64,000 nt of DNA, from the NCBI RefSeq assembly GCF_030247185.1, contig NC_080571.1:254359771-254423770 (forward strand), given 5' to 3'. The notes under the pieces are model-generated. The model was given only the letters and a program-made list of their open reading frames with translations. It did no database searches and had not been told where the DNA came from. Numbering within the stretch: the first letter of the stretch is position 1; each line of letters begins with the position of its first letter. Source of the DNA: Malaya genurostris. Lineage: Eukaryota > Arthropoda > Insecta > Diptera > Culicidae. This document shows, piece after piece, positions 53,357-64,000 of the stretch. Made by a program: the position numbers and the translations under genes.

Positions 53357-54599
53357 GTGAGTGCGGGCCCATAATGAGCTGAGGCGAATGAAGTTGTGAG
53401 GAGGATTTAGTCTCCCCCGTTTTGGCGGTGGATAACTGTACGGTGTGTATGTAGATATGTTTACATTGTAGTAGGATACAGCGTGTCTGACGGAGAGTGG
53501 CTTCTTCAGACTGCTCCAAAAACGGGCAGTGCCGCCACCGACGCCGGTCGCCTATGTTCACACAATTATTATGTTGATGTTGTTTTTGCCTCTTTTCGTT
53601 CGTTCTGCTGCTATTCGTTGTTATTTTGTGAACACTATCGAGGGTTTCCTGTTGTTGATGTTGTTGTTGCTGCTGTTGAAGATGTTGTTCACGGTGCGTG
53701 GTATTCAAATTTGTTCACACTTCGCGCCGCATTAATCGGTAAGTGGCCAGGAAAGTGAAGGTTGTGTCACTTGCTCATTGTTGCGTTTTAAATGGACATT
53801 TCAATATGGTTCCCTGCTACCGTGAGTGAAAAAGTTCGTCATCTGGGAGCATTGAAGTTTTTTTTTGATTGTTTTTTTTTCAGTAATTGGAAGTATTTCG
53901 AAATAGCTTTTAACAAACATAAATTTTTATTTCATTTCGGTCACTTAAGAATGATGCTAAAATCAGTTAGTAAAGTCAAATTTACTGCTTTATGAGCTAA
54001 TATTGCCTCGAAAAATAAATATCTCACGGGCTATACGTCAATCATTTTTAGCACCCCCCGATGCCTAGATGACACTAAATAATCGCGGGCGTAATTCATG
54101 ACCCCGTTTTTTTCCGCACAGTGACCAGACTGTTATGTGCAGCAGGTTGATTTTTTTTTCTAAGCCGGCCGAAATCCCTAATTTCGCACCTTTCACTGTC
54201 GCATGTGCGCTGTGTTTTTTCTGAGTGATTCGAATTTAACGATGGATTAGGTATTTTTTCTTTCTACGATCAGGTCCGATAGATTTGTTATATAATGTCG
54301 TATTTGAATAGACAATTTTTGAAGCAAGAAAAAAATGAAAAATGAAACTACAGATTTTGTTTTGGCAGTCGACGGGAGCGTGCGGGACTAATTGTGAGCA
54401 CGCTTCTGAACAACATACAAACTTTTGAATCTTGGTCGGTAATCACTCAGCTCCAGCAATCGAGCTTAATTTTGGAATCCAACCGGTTCGGATCTCTAAG
54501 ATGCTGGTCCTGATGACAAATTGTTATTACAGCAGCTAAAAAAACGGCTGGTTTGAGCTTAGACTTTCGGTGGTTTCATGTCTTTTCTCTAGTTTTCAG
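53357..54599. other. Presumed intron or intergenic DNA
   Basis: No gene recognised. It includes a CAA/CAG-type repeat at 53649-53692 (as GTTGTTGTTGCTGCTGTTG on the plus strand), which makes a glutamine run in one minus-strand frame (53298-53708). That frame otherwise shows no protein family. Confidence 0.35.
53649..53692. repeat. Trinucleotide (CAA/CAG) repeat
   Basis: Imperfect GTT/GCT triplets on the plus strand, equal to CAA/CAG on the minus strand. Such repeats are common in insect UTRs and coding regions, so the repeat gives no strand or coding information by itself. Confidence 0.8.
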
Positions 54600-54758
54600 T
54601 ACAAGCTTTCAACCCGTGGATTTCCATTCTCTCTTTTTACAAATTAATCGATTATGGTTATTGAGATTAATTACTTCGATGGACTACCAGGTCAGCGATG
54701 ACAGTTTTTCATTTATTAATGGTGCACGTTCCAACTCACCTGAAAACAGAATAGAAAG
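54600..54758 (+). CDS. Candidate small host exon
   Basis: An acceptor with a pyrimidine-rich tract (CTTTTCTCTAGTTTTCAG, ending 54599) and a donor GAAAG|GTAAAA (54758/54759) enclose 159 bp. One frame stays open throughout and contains an ATG at 54679 giving MDYQVSDDSFSFINGARSNS then PENRIE, a Ser/Asp/Asn-rich sequence typical of disordered protein ends. If read through from the acceptor, the exon would begin SFQPVDFHSLFLQI. Phase does not fit the exon at 53311-53356. No family recognised. Confidence 0.3.
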
Positions 54759-55842
54759 GTAAAAAGTTGTTAGATTTTTGATGTTAAAATTTATGAGTTT
54801 AGGATTAATTTCAGTTTCTATCTGATTAAAGTTTTTCTGAACCCTAAAATTTTTTTCTAATTGCACAGTTTGTGTGAAATTATTTTAGATCAGCCAATTC
54901 GGTATTATGAAAAAAAAGAAAAAGAAAGGGGTACAACCATGTTTCTATCGTTTTATCGCCAAGAGTAATTAATTTTGGAAACTAAGCAGCAATCAAAATA
55001 AAACGATATCTCGAATTACTGTACCCTACAAAGTATGGAGGATGAAATTGAATAGATAACTTGATTGTAATTCATTAAATATGGAGAGATAACTTCCATA
55101 GAAAAAGAAAGTGGTGTAAAGATGACACTATTGACATGTGGTCAGATGATGGTCGTAGGCAACAAGTGGTTCGCATGAAACTTCTGTGTTCTAACCGCAA
55201 ATTACATTGGAAGGTTTAGGCGAGTTTCGCACCACTCATTCAGACTGAAGGTCTGGCGTTGGTCTGCAGCGGGCCCACTCGCGAGTGTTTTTATTTTATT
55301 TTTTCAGTGCTCGTGTTTCATTTATATTTTTCTTACCTATTATATTTCTCCTGAGTATCGAAAATCAGGTTTGGTTGAGACCATATTGTTTACCAAAACA
55401 TATCCGGATCTCTTTCCCTCCCTATTAACAAATCCCTATGCCGTGATGCTCGGGGAGATACAGTGGTACCCGCGGTCTCTAGAAACAACGAGTATCGGAC
55501 TAACATTCCTTCCTTTCTCTCAGTATCACAGCCTTTGGTCGTAGCCAGCGTCGTTATTGATCATTTAATAAAAAGTTAGGAGTGAGTGGGTATGTACAGT
55601 GAAAAGGATTTGCTTCTCCCAAGCATTATTTTCCTGGTTCATTGTACATTTCCACTCATTCGGTCAATCACGAAGTTCAACTACGGGTGATCTACTTCAG
55701 CTCAGCTCATTCCAAAGGGCAGTCTTGATCAATTTTGGAAAACGAAGTGTACAAAGTTGCTTTTTGTGACAAAATCTACATGTACAGATAGTTTCATTAA
55801 AATCTGGGAGAGTGCTGTAAATTTTTTTTGTCTTTACGTTCC
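54759..55842. other. Stretch without recognised gene
   Basis: AT-rich DNA without recognised gene or repeat before the ORF1 remnant. Confidence 0.4.
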
Positions 55843-55960
55843 AATGTTACTTGCGGTCAGGACACCCAAGTTCCATGCAGAACACTAGTTACCTATGACC
55901 ATCAGCTGGCCATATGTCAATATTGTCATCTTCACTCAATGAAATTGGTATTTCCCCTAC
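55843..55960 (+). pseudogene. Non-LTR retrotransposon ORF1 remnant
   Basis: The plus-strand frame reads NVTCGQDTQVPCRTLVTYDH then QLAICQYC. It aligns with YIICDQDGIHPCKTLITYEN then QLVTCQFC of the ORF1 at 7235-8201, sharing the C-QD---PC-TL-TY--QL--CQ-C pattern. This is the segment leading into the zinc knuckle, whose His and last Cys are lost. Coding similarity fades after about 55960, although the frame stays open to 56238. Confidence 0.6.
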
Positions 55961-56815
55961 ACCAGCTCCAAACAAACCCAGTACTTCTGGAACAGTCATT
56001 AACGAAATCATCAACTTCAGCCGATTGCTCTGATTTTTTATTCGTTAGGTATAATTTATTGAAAATAAGGATCTGTCTCATCACGCTATCGGAAAAAAAG
56101 ATGAGAACTAAGAATTATACGGTGTGTGGTATCATAAAACGGATGGAAGAACGTCTGACTGTCGATCGAAAGCAAATACTGTTGATCGGAGAACGGTTAC
56201 AAAGGCGTCGTTTAGAAAAAACTTTTCAAAAAACTTGAGCTGTATTACGACAATTCAGATTTAGAAGTCTTCCAACAGTGACGACAAACGGTCGCAAAAA
56301 GTCATGTCCGGAAGTTGTACGACCTGATGTTAACGAGACCATACTGTTGAGCAATGGATGACGAAAATTGTGGGAAGCTGGACTTTACCAGAACCCTGGA
56401 AAACTGTATGCGATGGTTCAATAATCTTCCCGCTGGATTTGGTAAGCGTACATAGAACAATGGTCTAAATGGCGGTTTTGTGGTAGAACTGTGTCTGTGT
56501 TAGGGAATCAAACGATGGGTGATAAGGAATATTATAGGAGCATGTAAATCAACGAAGTTTGTCAATTCATATTCTAGAGTCCTCAAACTGGTGAAAATCT
56601 ACAATTATTTAAAATTAGAATATGCGAGATTAAGGTAAATTAAAAGAATCAGCTTGGATCGTAAAAACATTAATGTTAATTGTACAGTTGTGTAAAAAAT
56701 CCACTACAAATAGTGATTATAACGACAAAAGACTGTTTCAACTCCAGCTGGTTGTTTTACATTCTTGCACTATTTAGATAAAAACCAACAAAACGGTATT
56801 TAGCATGAATTTGAT
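55961..56815. other. Stretch without recognised gene
   Basis: Sequence after the ORF1 remnant may be further decayed retroelement, but no motif supports this. Confidence 0.35.
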
Positions 56816-56819
56816 TTAT

Positions 56820-56895
56820 ATATAAAACAGGAGCGCAGGATTTGGCATGTCTCGAACATACTGCAGGCGCCAACAACCAACCACCGTATGCGCAC
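56820..56895 (-). mobile_element. Possible tRNA-derived SINE head (minus)
   Basis: On the minus strand GCATACGGTGGTTGGTTGTT and the B-box-like GTATGTTCGAGACATG resemble the heads at 26228 and 3345. No body sequence follows. Weak call. Confidence 0.35.
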
Positions 56896-56899
56896 TGAA

Positions 56900-58375
56900 C
56901 ATGTTCTAAATAGCTCAGTTTTTGTTCATTGGCAAATTTATCTATCATGTATTCTGCAAAGAAAGAACGGCTATGTAATTTCATTTTCCGAAAATCCATA
57001 TCAGATATATTCAACGCGCGAACTTTTTTCTTCAATATCATCGAGGAGAGTGTTCGCTACTAAACTTTCCAAACTTATTTTTTTCCATGTGAGATCATTT
57101 TCAGCGGGAATCGTGTTTGTAAAAAATCAGTAGTGAATTTTTTTCAGTGATTTTTCTGATGAATGATTTTATTGTCTAAAAATCACTTGATTTTTTCCTA
57201 ACACTGCGTACGGTACTAAAACCACAATATAGCTAACGTTTTAACAATTAATCTTATGTCAGGCATATCAGACGCATTTTTGTTTATTAATTTTGCACCT
57301 TATTCATTTATTTATTTATCTGCCTTCAGGTCTATCCGACAGATGTCTAAATAGAACGACAGAGTGGGGGAAAACCCATTTGAATTGAACAATTTACATG
57401 TCATTCTCTAACAGACACAAAACCCTTATCTTTTGAATAACAAACACAAAACAAATAATAAATACGTCTTAAGTCTAGTCAAACATATTAATACATAGAA
57501 AAATGTCGTTATAATGTGGTTCGTTTCATTTTTTTCTGCGAAGCGATGGGAAGGCTCACCAAACTCAAAAGTCTCTTCAACTGAAGTAAAAGCTTATATG
57601 CACGCAGTTATGGATTCGTCACTGTGAAATCCGTTTTGAAGTTGAGTCGTATTTTGCTATAGTCTGTTTGGTACTCGAAAATTAGTTATGGAGCATCAAT
57701 CTTACCGCTGATTAATTTCGCAAAGTCTAACGATTTACCAGAATTAGTACAAAAGAGACAGCTCCGTACTTTTCTTCCAACAGACTTAGAACTGATATAC
57801 TGAAAAAGGTTGCAAATAGCACACCGGAATACTGGTATCTATGTCTGTTACTAACATCTGGTGACATTAAAAGTGAAATAGGAACGATTTATTTCTAATA
57901 AAGTAGAACTAAATACAATATTTTTTTTTATGAGTCGTTTTAGTTCATTCCACTTATCGCTCACAAACATAGCTTTTCAAGGGTCTTATGTTATTACCCT
58001 GCGAAGCATTTGATTTATTCGAGACTACGAAAGACGTAACGTTTTTAATTTTTCACGTAGTTATATAACGTGTTTTACGAGTGAACTATTGTAATAATTG
58101 TTTAAAGGTTTAAACAAGTTTTATATGGAGCAGACAGTCAATCACCTTCAGGAAGAAGATGAGCGCCTAATTAAAATTATCAGTTTGTTATTATTCAAGA
58201 TTAAAATTACAGTTTTGTTCAGAGAAAATGATTTAGTGCTAGGAACATATTCGTGATTCGTGGTAAGGCATCTTTGACGCACAAATACGAGGAGTGATAT
58301 TTAAGTAATGAAACTGATTTCATAAAAATCATATATTTAAAAAAAAATTCCCAACTCTACCATACTTTTCGAAGC
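56900..58375. other. About 1.5 kb without recognised gene
   Basis: AT-rich. Repeated TTTATTTATTTATC near 57300 may mark an old element boundary. Nothing else was recognised. Confidence 0.4.
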
Positions 58376-58382
58376 TGTCTCT

Positions 58383-58530
58383 TTGGGACACTATACAACG
58401 ATTCCAGCACGTTTTTCATGCTTAGTAACATTTCTGGAACGCTTCGACTGGGATGTCAGCGAGTACTTTCGTCACGGTCGCCTGGATGTCTGTAATCGAC
58501 TCAAAATGGGTTCCTTCGACCACCGATTTT
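58383..58530 (-). pseudogene. mariner-type transposase C-terminal fragment
   Basis: The minus strand reads FESITDIQATVTKVLADIPV then EAFQKCY, a stop, and KTCWNRCIVSQ. This fits the C-terminal segment of DD34D mariner transposases, where 'THFESxxDI', 'IPxExFQxCY' and 'RWxRCI' follow the last catalytic Asp. The catalytic motifs are not present. It differs from both mariner pieces at 8.7 and 9.9 kb, so three mariner lineages are represented. The plus-strand frame at 58383-58766 is a shadow. Confidence 0.7.
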
Positions 58531-58984
58531 GTTCAAGGGAACACCTTCGAACGACCAGAAGCACTCTATCTTCATCTACTTTTACAACTTTAGCGTTCGT
58601 TTCCGAAGTTGTTTCGCCTAATCTTTCGCAAAATTTTGTCGCGATGCGTTACTCTAGAGAAGTAACGCTCAATTTTTTTGACAAGAACCATCAACACACG
58701 TCTACTCAACACGACACAGCAGGCGAGCTAAACATGCTAGAGCCACGGAAAATATATCAATGGTGAGAAGAAGGATGCCGAAGAAGGAGAAAAAATTTTG
58801 AGCTGGCAATTTTACCACAAACGCGATTGTTCTCAAAAAATCCAAAAACTCATTGAACCGAAACTCATTCTTCTCAAAAATCCAAAAACTCACGAAAACC
58901 GACATTGTGATCTTTCTGTCCCATTGAGATGCCTTTCGAGGCAATCGCGCCACTTCCAAACATTCTTGCTGACTTCATTCTATT
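58531..58984. other. Stretch without recognised gene
   Basis: Includes a short direct repeat of AAAAATCCAAAAACTCA at about 58835 and 58877. No gene recognised. Confidence 0.4.
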
Positions 58985-59274
58985 GTCGGGTAGTCATTCT
59001 GGTCTCTGGCGTATAATAATGGATTCAGCCAAACATGTACTCGAAGTGCGCTGGCGTTCGTCTTTCTAGCCCTAAATAAGTATGTGCGGAATCCAGTAGC
59101 AGAATATCTTTCTCATCTGCAGAATCTTGCTTAACTAAGGCATGCTCGCGAACTTTCTCTTTCCGGTCGTATAGTACAATTTGTAGTATTGTTATTATTG
59201 TCATTATTTTACGTTTTTTTTATTTGTTGATTCCTTCATGGATAGAATAGAACAATTAATTCAATTGAATAATA

Positions 59275-60037
59275 GGGGAGAGTGTTCGGTTACCGGCACC
59301 TTTTGCTTAAAAGCTTATAAATTCTGACTAAGTACACATTATGCGGACACTTAAACATCGATGGAAAGCTAAAATCCCCAGCTAACAACTGCATAAGAAA
59401 CTAAGTTGATTCAATCTATTGAAAAAACTTTGTTATCAATTTAATAAAGTGATACATTTTGGCCATTTCAAAGAAGGTGTTCGGTTACCGGCACCCCAAG
59501 AAATTTCGCTAAAAACGGAAAAATATATTCGAAGAAAACACGGAATTTATTCTTTTCGTTTGGACTAAAGTCTTCATTGTCTTTCTTAGCCGGAGCATCT
59601 GCTGTATGAGCAGCTAGATGTTTGGAAAAAACTTTGGCTTGCTTTGTCTCGACAGCAGCCTACATATGACTGACAACTTTTCACGATTTGTCGAAAAAAA
59701 ATGGGGTACCGGTTACCGAAATCGGTAGATATTTCAAAAATTGCGAAAAAAAACTTTGATTGCGAAAATTTTAATTGCATCCACATAAATATTCAATCCA
59801 CTCACTTTTTCGATTGATGCTCTTCAATTTATGATACCAGAAAAAAAAACTATAAAAATTTTCTTTTGTGGATTTTCACACAATTTCAGCAAAAAATACG
59901 AGCGTCTGTTTGCCTCGGTATTCGGCACAAAAAGAACGTGCTGCTATTACACACACACACATGACATTTGTCGGAATGACGCTATCTGCTTTCTGTCAAA
60001 AGTTACAATTGGGTGCCGGCAATCGAACATCTTCCCC
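59275..60037 (-). mobile_element. Short pogo/Tc-like element, copy 2
   Basis: The left end GGGGAGAGTGTTCGGTTACC follows TA (59273-59274). The right end in reverse complement reads GGGGAAGATGTTCGATTGCC and is followed by TCTATA. The motif GTGTTCGGTTACCGGCACC also lies internally at 59479, as in copy 1. The minus strand near 59540-59640 encodes APAKKDNEDFSPNEKNKF, matching the Asp/Lys-rich tail of copy 1. The catalytic core is missing and the N-terminus is not recognisable here. Confidence 0.55.
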
Positions 60038-60204
60038 TCTATATATATGTACTCAGATTCCTTCAAAATTCGATACAAGTTCTCGTTTAGATAAGATATG
60101 TCATATGTAGTGATAGTTTCTAATCATTTCATAGTTGGTCCATTTCCAGTACATTTCGCAAATATTTGACCCTTCAATATGTTAAAATTAGTATACCAAA
60201 GCTA

Positions 60205-61060
60205 TCGTAACGCTTCTTAATACCTATAACTTACAAAAAATAATACATATAACGCTTCGTAACACACAAAACTTATAAAATAGTTAAGAATGTAACGCCT
60301 CATAACGCTTGTACCTATTAAAAATGTCACACAGGTAACGTTTTGTAACATCTAAAACTTACAAAAACGATACGCATGTAATGATTTGTAACGCCTATAA
60401 CTGACAAAAGAGCAACGCATGTAATGCTTCGTAACGCCTCTAATTTCCAAAAAAGTAACGCGTGTAACGCTTCGTAACGCTTGCAACTTACAAACGAGTA
60501 ACACACGTAACGCCTACAACTCACAAAAAAATAACGCATGTCACGTTTCGTAACACCTAACAAAAGGTAACGCTCGTAATGCCTAAAACTTAATGAAAAG
60601 TAACGCATGTAACGCTTCGTAATGCTTGCAACTTGCAAACGAGTAACGCTTGTAACGCTTCGTAACGTCCATAACTCATAAAAAGTAACGCATGTAACGC
60701 TTTATAACGTCTATGATTCACAAAAAAATAACGCATGTAATGTTTCTTAACACCTGTAACATACAAAAAAGTAATGCTTCGTAACGCTCTGTAACGCCGA
60801 TAACTTTCAAAAAAGTAACACAAGTAAGGCTCCTTAATGCCTATAACTTACAAAAAGTAACGCATATGACGCTTCGTAACACCTATAACTTACAAAAGAG
60901 CGACATATAAAACATTTCGTGATACCTGTAACTTCCTTAAAAGTAACGCGTCGTTACTCGTTTACCGCAAGAATCTAACCTTTATAACAGTTTTTTAAAA
61001 TTCATAATTTCCACAGAATAACGCAACGCATCGCTTTCTAGCTTCTTAAGCTTAACGTTA
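60205..61060 (+). repeat. GTAACGC tandem array, copy 2
   Basis: About 20 diverged units of the same GTAACGC-phased sequence as 47570-49380, including exact strings such as GTAACGCATGTAACGCTTCG. Minus-strand open frames 60327-60638 and 60590-60823 are translations of the repeat (recurring RYEALHALLF-like words), not genes. Confidence 0.9.
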
Positions 61061-61127
61061 CGCTTCTCATCTCACGATAATATCTATTGAAACGTTTCGT
61101 CAAATGGAACATTTTTCCCTATAGGGG

Positions 61128-61272
61128 ACTGGTATAGCGTGATGGGTAAGTCGATGCCTTTCACGCAACCCGCTTAGGTTCGATTTCCAACCCCCCATAG
61201 GGTGAGAAAGTTCTTCTAGCCCGAAGATATGAATGACCTTAAGGTTAAAACTTCTATAATCGGAATAAAAAC
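61128..61272 (+). mobile_element. tRNA-derived SINE at the end of composite 2
   Basis: A-box-like TATAGCGTGATGGGTAAG (61133), then GCCTTTCACGC and a good B-box GGTTCGATTTCC (61178). The tail has TCTAGCCCGAAGATATGAAT, ATGACCTTAAGGTTAAAAC and TCTATAATCGGAATAAAAA. Polymerase III promoter elements look better preserved than in copy 1. Confidence 0.8.
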
Positions 61273-61359
61273 ATTCCTTAGTATTCAGACGTTGACTCAG
61301 ATAGGCTTCAGAAAACTTCGTAACCTATTTAACTTCAAAAACTAAACTCCTTTTTCATG

Positions 61360-61610
61360 TATTTTATGTATTATTCTTATTATTATTATCATTTATTCTA
61401 CCCCGGTTTCATCCTCCATTTTATATGATTTTGATTTTGTTCTGCATAGGACCTGCCGCTGCATGTTTTATCGGCAGTGGAGTTTTGACCATCACGTAAC
61501 TCTCAAAACCTCCATCTCGCGGTGTAATCTACAGGATCAACGGTCCCATAATATTTCTCAAACTTTTTTTTCGTTTCCGTTTCTGATTTCGGGAGGGGTC
61601 AGGGCCAGGG
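61360..61610 (+). repeat. Module R, right copy of composite 2
   Basis: It matches 49670-49870 and extends it: TTTACCCCGGTTTCATCCTC hmm-type core is preserved as CTACCCCGGTTTCATCCTCC, followed by GACCTGCCGCTGCATG, CTCGCGGTGTAATCTACAGG and GATTTCGGGAGGGGTCAGG. Confidence 0.7.
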
Positions 61611-63259
61611 CCAGAGGTGGGTAGAATTGGTTTCTGGAATGACTGATATCGAACGGCCAATGGCAGAGTTTTTTGAATATTTATTCCTGACACACCACAG
61701 GACTTCGTAGGACAAGATTGCAAGGTGAGATCGGTTAAAAATTCACCGAGTTGTGAACCAGTAGCTTAACATAGATCTTGTCATTATGAACGGGATTATG
61801 TTCCCAAGCCACGCATCGTCTGCAGGGGTCCATGTTCCGAAAGCCCAACTCAAAGTTATTATTCAAGTGGATTGGATACTAATAACTATTAATTATGTGC
61901 GCTACCATATATTTACCGGGAGCAAAAACCCACAGTATGCGTTATCCTCCTTCTGTTTACTGTCTGTTCCTACGCATCACGTCAGGTTTTATTTATTTTG
62001 CTTCCAATACATTTTTATTACTCTTGTTGTTACCGTTCCAGCCACCCCGGGGGAACGCTCGAACTATTGAGAGCTTCGCCGTTACAAGAGATGCTGTTAA
62101 GTGTGATAATTTACGGTAAGCCGTCCATTCATGAATATATAGATGATGGGCACGCACGTTTTGGCATCGTTAAACATCGTTTGTCAAAGGTTATCACGAA
62201 GACGGTCTATGGCAGTAAACAAGTCCTTGACGCACATTCGATGCAAACAAGTATGTTTGTATCCTACTCTCATTATGCAGAAGAGAAGAGATTATGGAAA
62301 ATTCTCTGCAGTTCCTACTCATCATCTAGCTATCACCTTGTATTTCACCTAATGAACCCCGAAAAAATGCTGACACAGCAGGCAATCAACACGACAACTG
62401 TTTAGCTGACTGTATTTTTTTCTCCAAATTTATTTTGTTGTTGACTGGTGTGGCTACTGTCGGATTTCACTCCAATCCCCGTTCGACGCCCCATCGAGAT
62501 AGGAAGCCCATTTTCAGTATGCCCCATTTGCGCATAATTGCCGAGGTGTCAAAAAATCACAACTCACTACTATTTTGTTCTGGTACTCGCGAAGTGAGAA
62601 GGGGTCCCACTCGTAAATCTCTTCCAACGGAAACTCCTTTTACGGCCTTTTAGATTCAATCGAATTTCTTCATCACACAGGGGAGTCCTTGCTATCTGCT
62701 TACCACAAAAGGCATTCAATTTCACTATATCAGTCGCACTTTAATTAACATTAATTCGTGGCTATGCTCGATCGCTAAGTTTCACTTATAGATCCGTGAT
62801 CGTCGACAGAAACGAGTCGAGTGATAGGCGGCGGTTTCTTTATTCCATTTAATATTCCATTTAAATTACCGTAATGGGTTTTGCATACCGTGCTTTTACC
62901 GTGGTAATTGAATTAAAACTGGTTATGATTAACCGAAAATTTATTGGATTATGTGTTAGTAATAATGTTCAGGTATCTTATGTCACGTAGTACCCGGTTC
63001 GGTGTTTTTCGATTACGAATGAAAAATGCATTCACTTTGCTTCTCTACAACTATTCAAAGTATCCGTTATTATTAAAACAAACGAATTGCAAAACGTTAA
63101 AAGTATTTAAAGAAAAAATCATTCTACCATAGGTAAGTCAAATTAATCTGTAAATCAATCATTAGCTCAACTTGTTTTATTACCTCGAACATATCAGCTT
63201 TCAATTCAGCCACATTTTTATTACATTTTCTTGCTAGTCTCAATCCCTCTCATTCTCAG
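61611..63259. other. About 1.6 kb without recognised gene
   Basis: Several overlapping plus-strand frames (61786-62070, 61998-62405, 62435-62653) show no recognised family or consistent splice signals. Apparently single-copy DNA. Confidence 0.35.
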
Positions 63260-63493
63260 GCTGATTGGTGCAACAACTAACTGCGAAACTAAATGCAACC
63301 GATTAAGATAGAAAATCCAACCGAAGACAACATAGCAAAAATGAATCGGATATTGTTTCCAGTGTTAGTTCGGTTAGAATCGACTATCGATTGGGTTGGA
63401 ACATTGAGAAGCGATCAGAAACGTGCCCCGTTCGAATGGCGTACCTTGGTGGTAAAATTCTTCGCTAAATGCCAACCAGGGTGTGGTTCGTAG
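63260..63493 (+). CDS. Candidate host exon with start codon
   Basis: A strong acceptor (CTCAATCCCTCTCATTCTCAG, ending 63259) precedes an exon-like segment with in-frame TAA at 63290-63292 and ATG at 63293. The frame encodes 66 residues, MQPIKIENPTEDNIAKMNRI ... DWVGTLRSDQKRAPFEWRT, with a balanced composition unlike the AT-driven frames around it. It may be used in full to the stop at 63493, or leave at a donor GGTG|GTAAAA at 63451/63452. The ATG context is weak (T at -3). No family recognised and no second copy in the window. Confidence 0.35.
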
Positions 63494-64000
63494 CAAGGTT
63501 TTCTGGTGGCCTGTTGGTTGTGCCATACTGTACTCTCGAGAATTAAATGAATTTAGGGATTGATTTGTATAGGTTGAACAAACAAGACAAACCTTCACGA
63601 GCCGGTCACGATCTGAACCGACTTGTAAAGTGCTGGTAGGTGAACTCGAAGGTATACTAGTTTAAATGACGTCTTTGCGGCTGAGATAAAGAATTCCGTT
63701 TTCGTAATAGTGAATTCCTAAAACCAACCATGTCAAGCAAAAGGGGTTCTACGTTGACAGTTTATTCGCATCTTCAATTGTTCCTAAAGCCTGAATTCGG
63801 ATAAAAAGTAACACTTTCTTTAGTGTCTATCATTTTTCATGACACCCAAGAAATATTTCGACAGAAAATTGTGGATACGTTCGTGAAAGTCTTTTGGGAT
63901 GAATTAGAAACTGTCAAGTGAATTGAGTTCAATATTTTTTTCAATTTCGATTAGTTTTCTTGTTTTAAAAATGAAATCAACAAACGGGCAAGAATGAATT
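63494..64000. other. Stretch without recognised gene
   Basis: No gene or element was recognised to the end of the window. Confidence 0.4.

Larger units (their letters stand above)
58985..61610 (+). repeat. Composite satellite-bearing repeat, copy 2
   Basis: It repeats the order of 47075-49870: left segment (CAGCCAAACATGTACTCGAA near 59024), start of module R (59185-59215), GTAACGC array (about 60205-61060), tRNA-derived SINE (61128-61272), module R (61360-61610). Module R is interrupted by a pogo/Tc-like element at 59275-60037. The array is about half as long as in copy 1. Sequence resumes at 60145 with CAGTACATTTCGCAAATA, matching 47515. Confidence 0.7.

Noticed and set aside
53298..53708. 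136-codon minus-strand frame with a glutamine run
   Set aside because: The run comes from a CAA/CAG repeat; the rest has no motif, and the opposite strand holds better splice and start signals.
58383..58766. 127-codon plus-strand open frame
   Set aside because: The complementary strand encodes recognisable mariner C-terminal sequence; the plus frame is its shadow.
60327..60823. Two minus-strand open frames with repeating RYEALHALLF-like peptides
   Set aside because: They are translations of the GTAACGC array, which lacks stops on the minus strand. The same happens at 48077-48289.
1..64000. Endogenous viral sequences, as often found in mosquito genomes
   Set aside because: No open frame showed motifs of flavivirus, rhabdovirus or other viral proteins; all recognised proteins belong to transposable elements.

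Overview
This window reads as non-coding, transposon-dense insect DNA, most likely from a culicine mosquito. The basis is: AT-rich sequence without operon-like gene packing; tRNA-derived SINEs whose body resembles the mosquito Feilai family; transposases of the DD37E group (ITmD37E, described from mosquitoes); RTE-type and RNase H-bearing non-LTR retrotransposon fragments; mariner fragments; and many small elements with 8-bp or TA target-site duplications. Species assignment is inference. No complete host gene was found. Every long protein match is a broken or partial transposable-element protein, so the window is probably intergenic or intronic.

Layout. 1-9.6 kb: two copies of a hAT-like non-autonomous element (one with a second hAT-like MITE nested in it), SINE pieces, a retroelement unit carrying only ORF1 (7189-8305, minus strand) with an 11-bp target duplication, a mariner fragment and two candidate host exons. 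9.8-20 kb: long non-coding repeats with inverted ends, one interrupted by an internally deleted mariner, plus a DD37E remnant at 14.2 kb. 19.7-23.1 kb: a pile-up in which a fairly complete DD37E transposase pseudogene abuts ORF1 sequence that is itself split by a retrotransposon ORF2 3' end, followed by two opposed SINEs and a 566-bp foldback. 23-34 kb: mostly featureless, with a third hAT-like copy and a small RTE tail with an 11-bp duplication. 34.4-36.3 kb: the 3' end of an RNase H non-LTR element. 38-44.4 kb: repeat arms, a short pogo-like element, a 592-bp hAT-like MITE, a decayed RTE reverse transcriptase and two DD37E pieces. 47-50 kb and 59-61.6 kb: two copies of a composite repeat built around a satellite-like array of GTAACGC motifs spaced about 10 bp apart, followed by a tRNA-derived SINE. 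51.8 kb: a 719-bp foldback. 53-55 kb and 63.3 kb: plausible small host exons with good splice signals.

The elements do not form a pathway; they record successive insertions. The most useful signals are target-site duplications that fix element boundaries, the duplicated GTAACGC array, the ORF1-only retroelement, and four to five DD37E copies of differing age. All element and family names come from motif recognition by eye; no database search was run.
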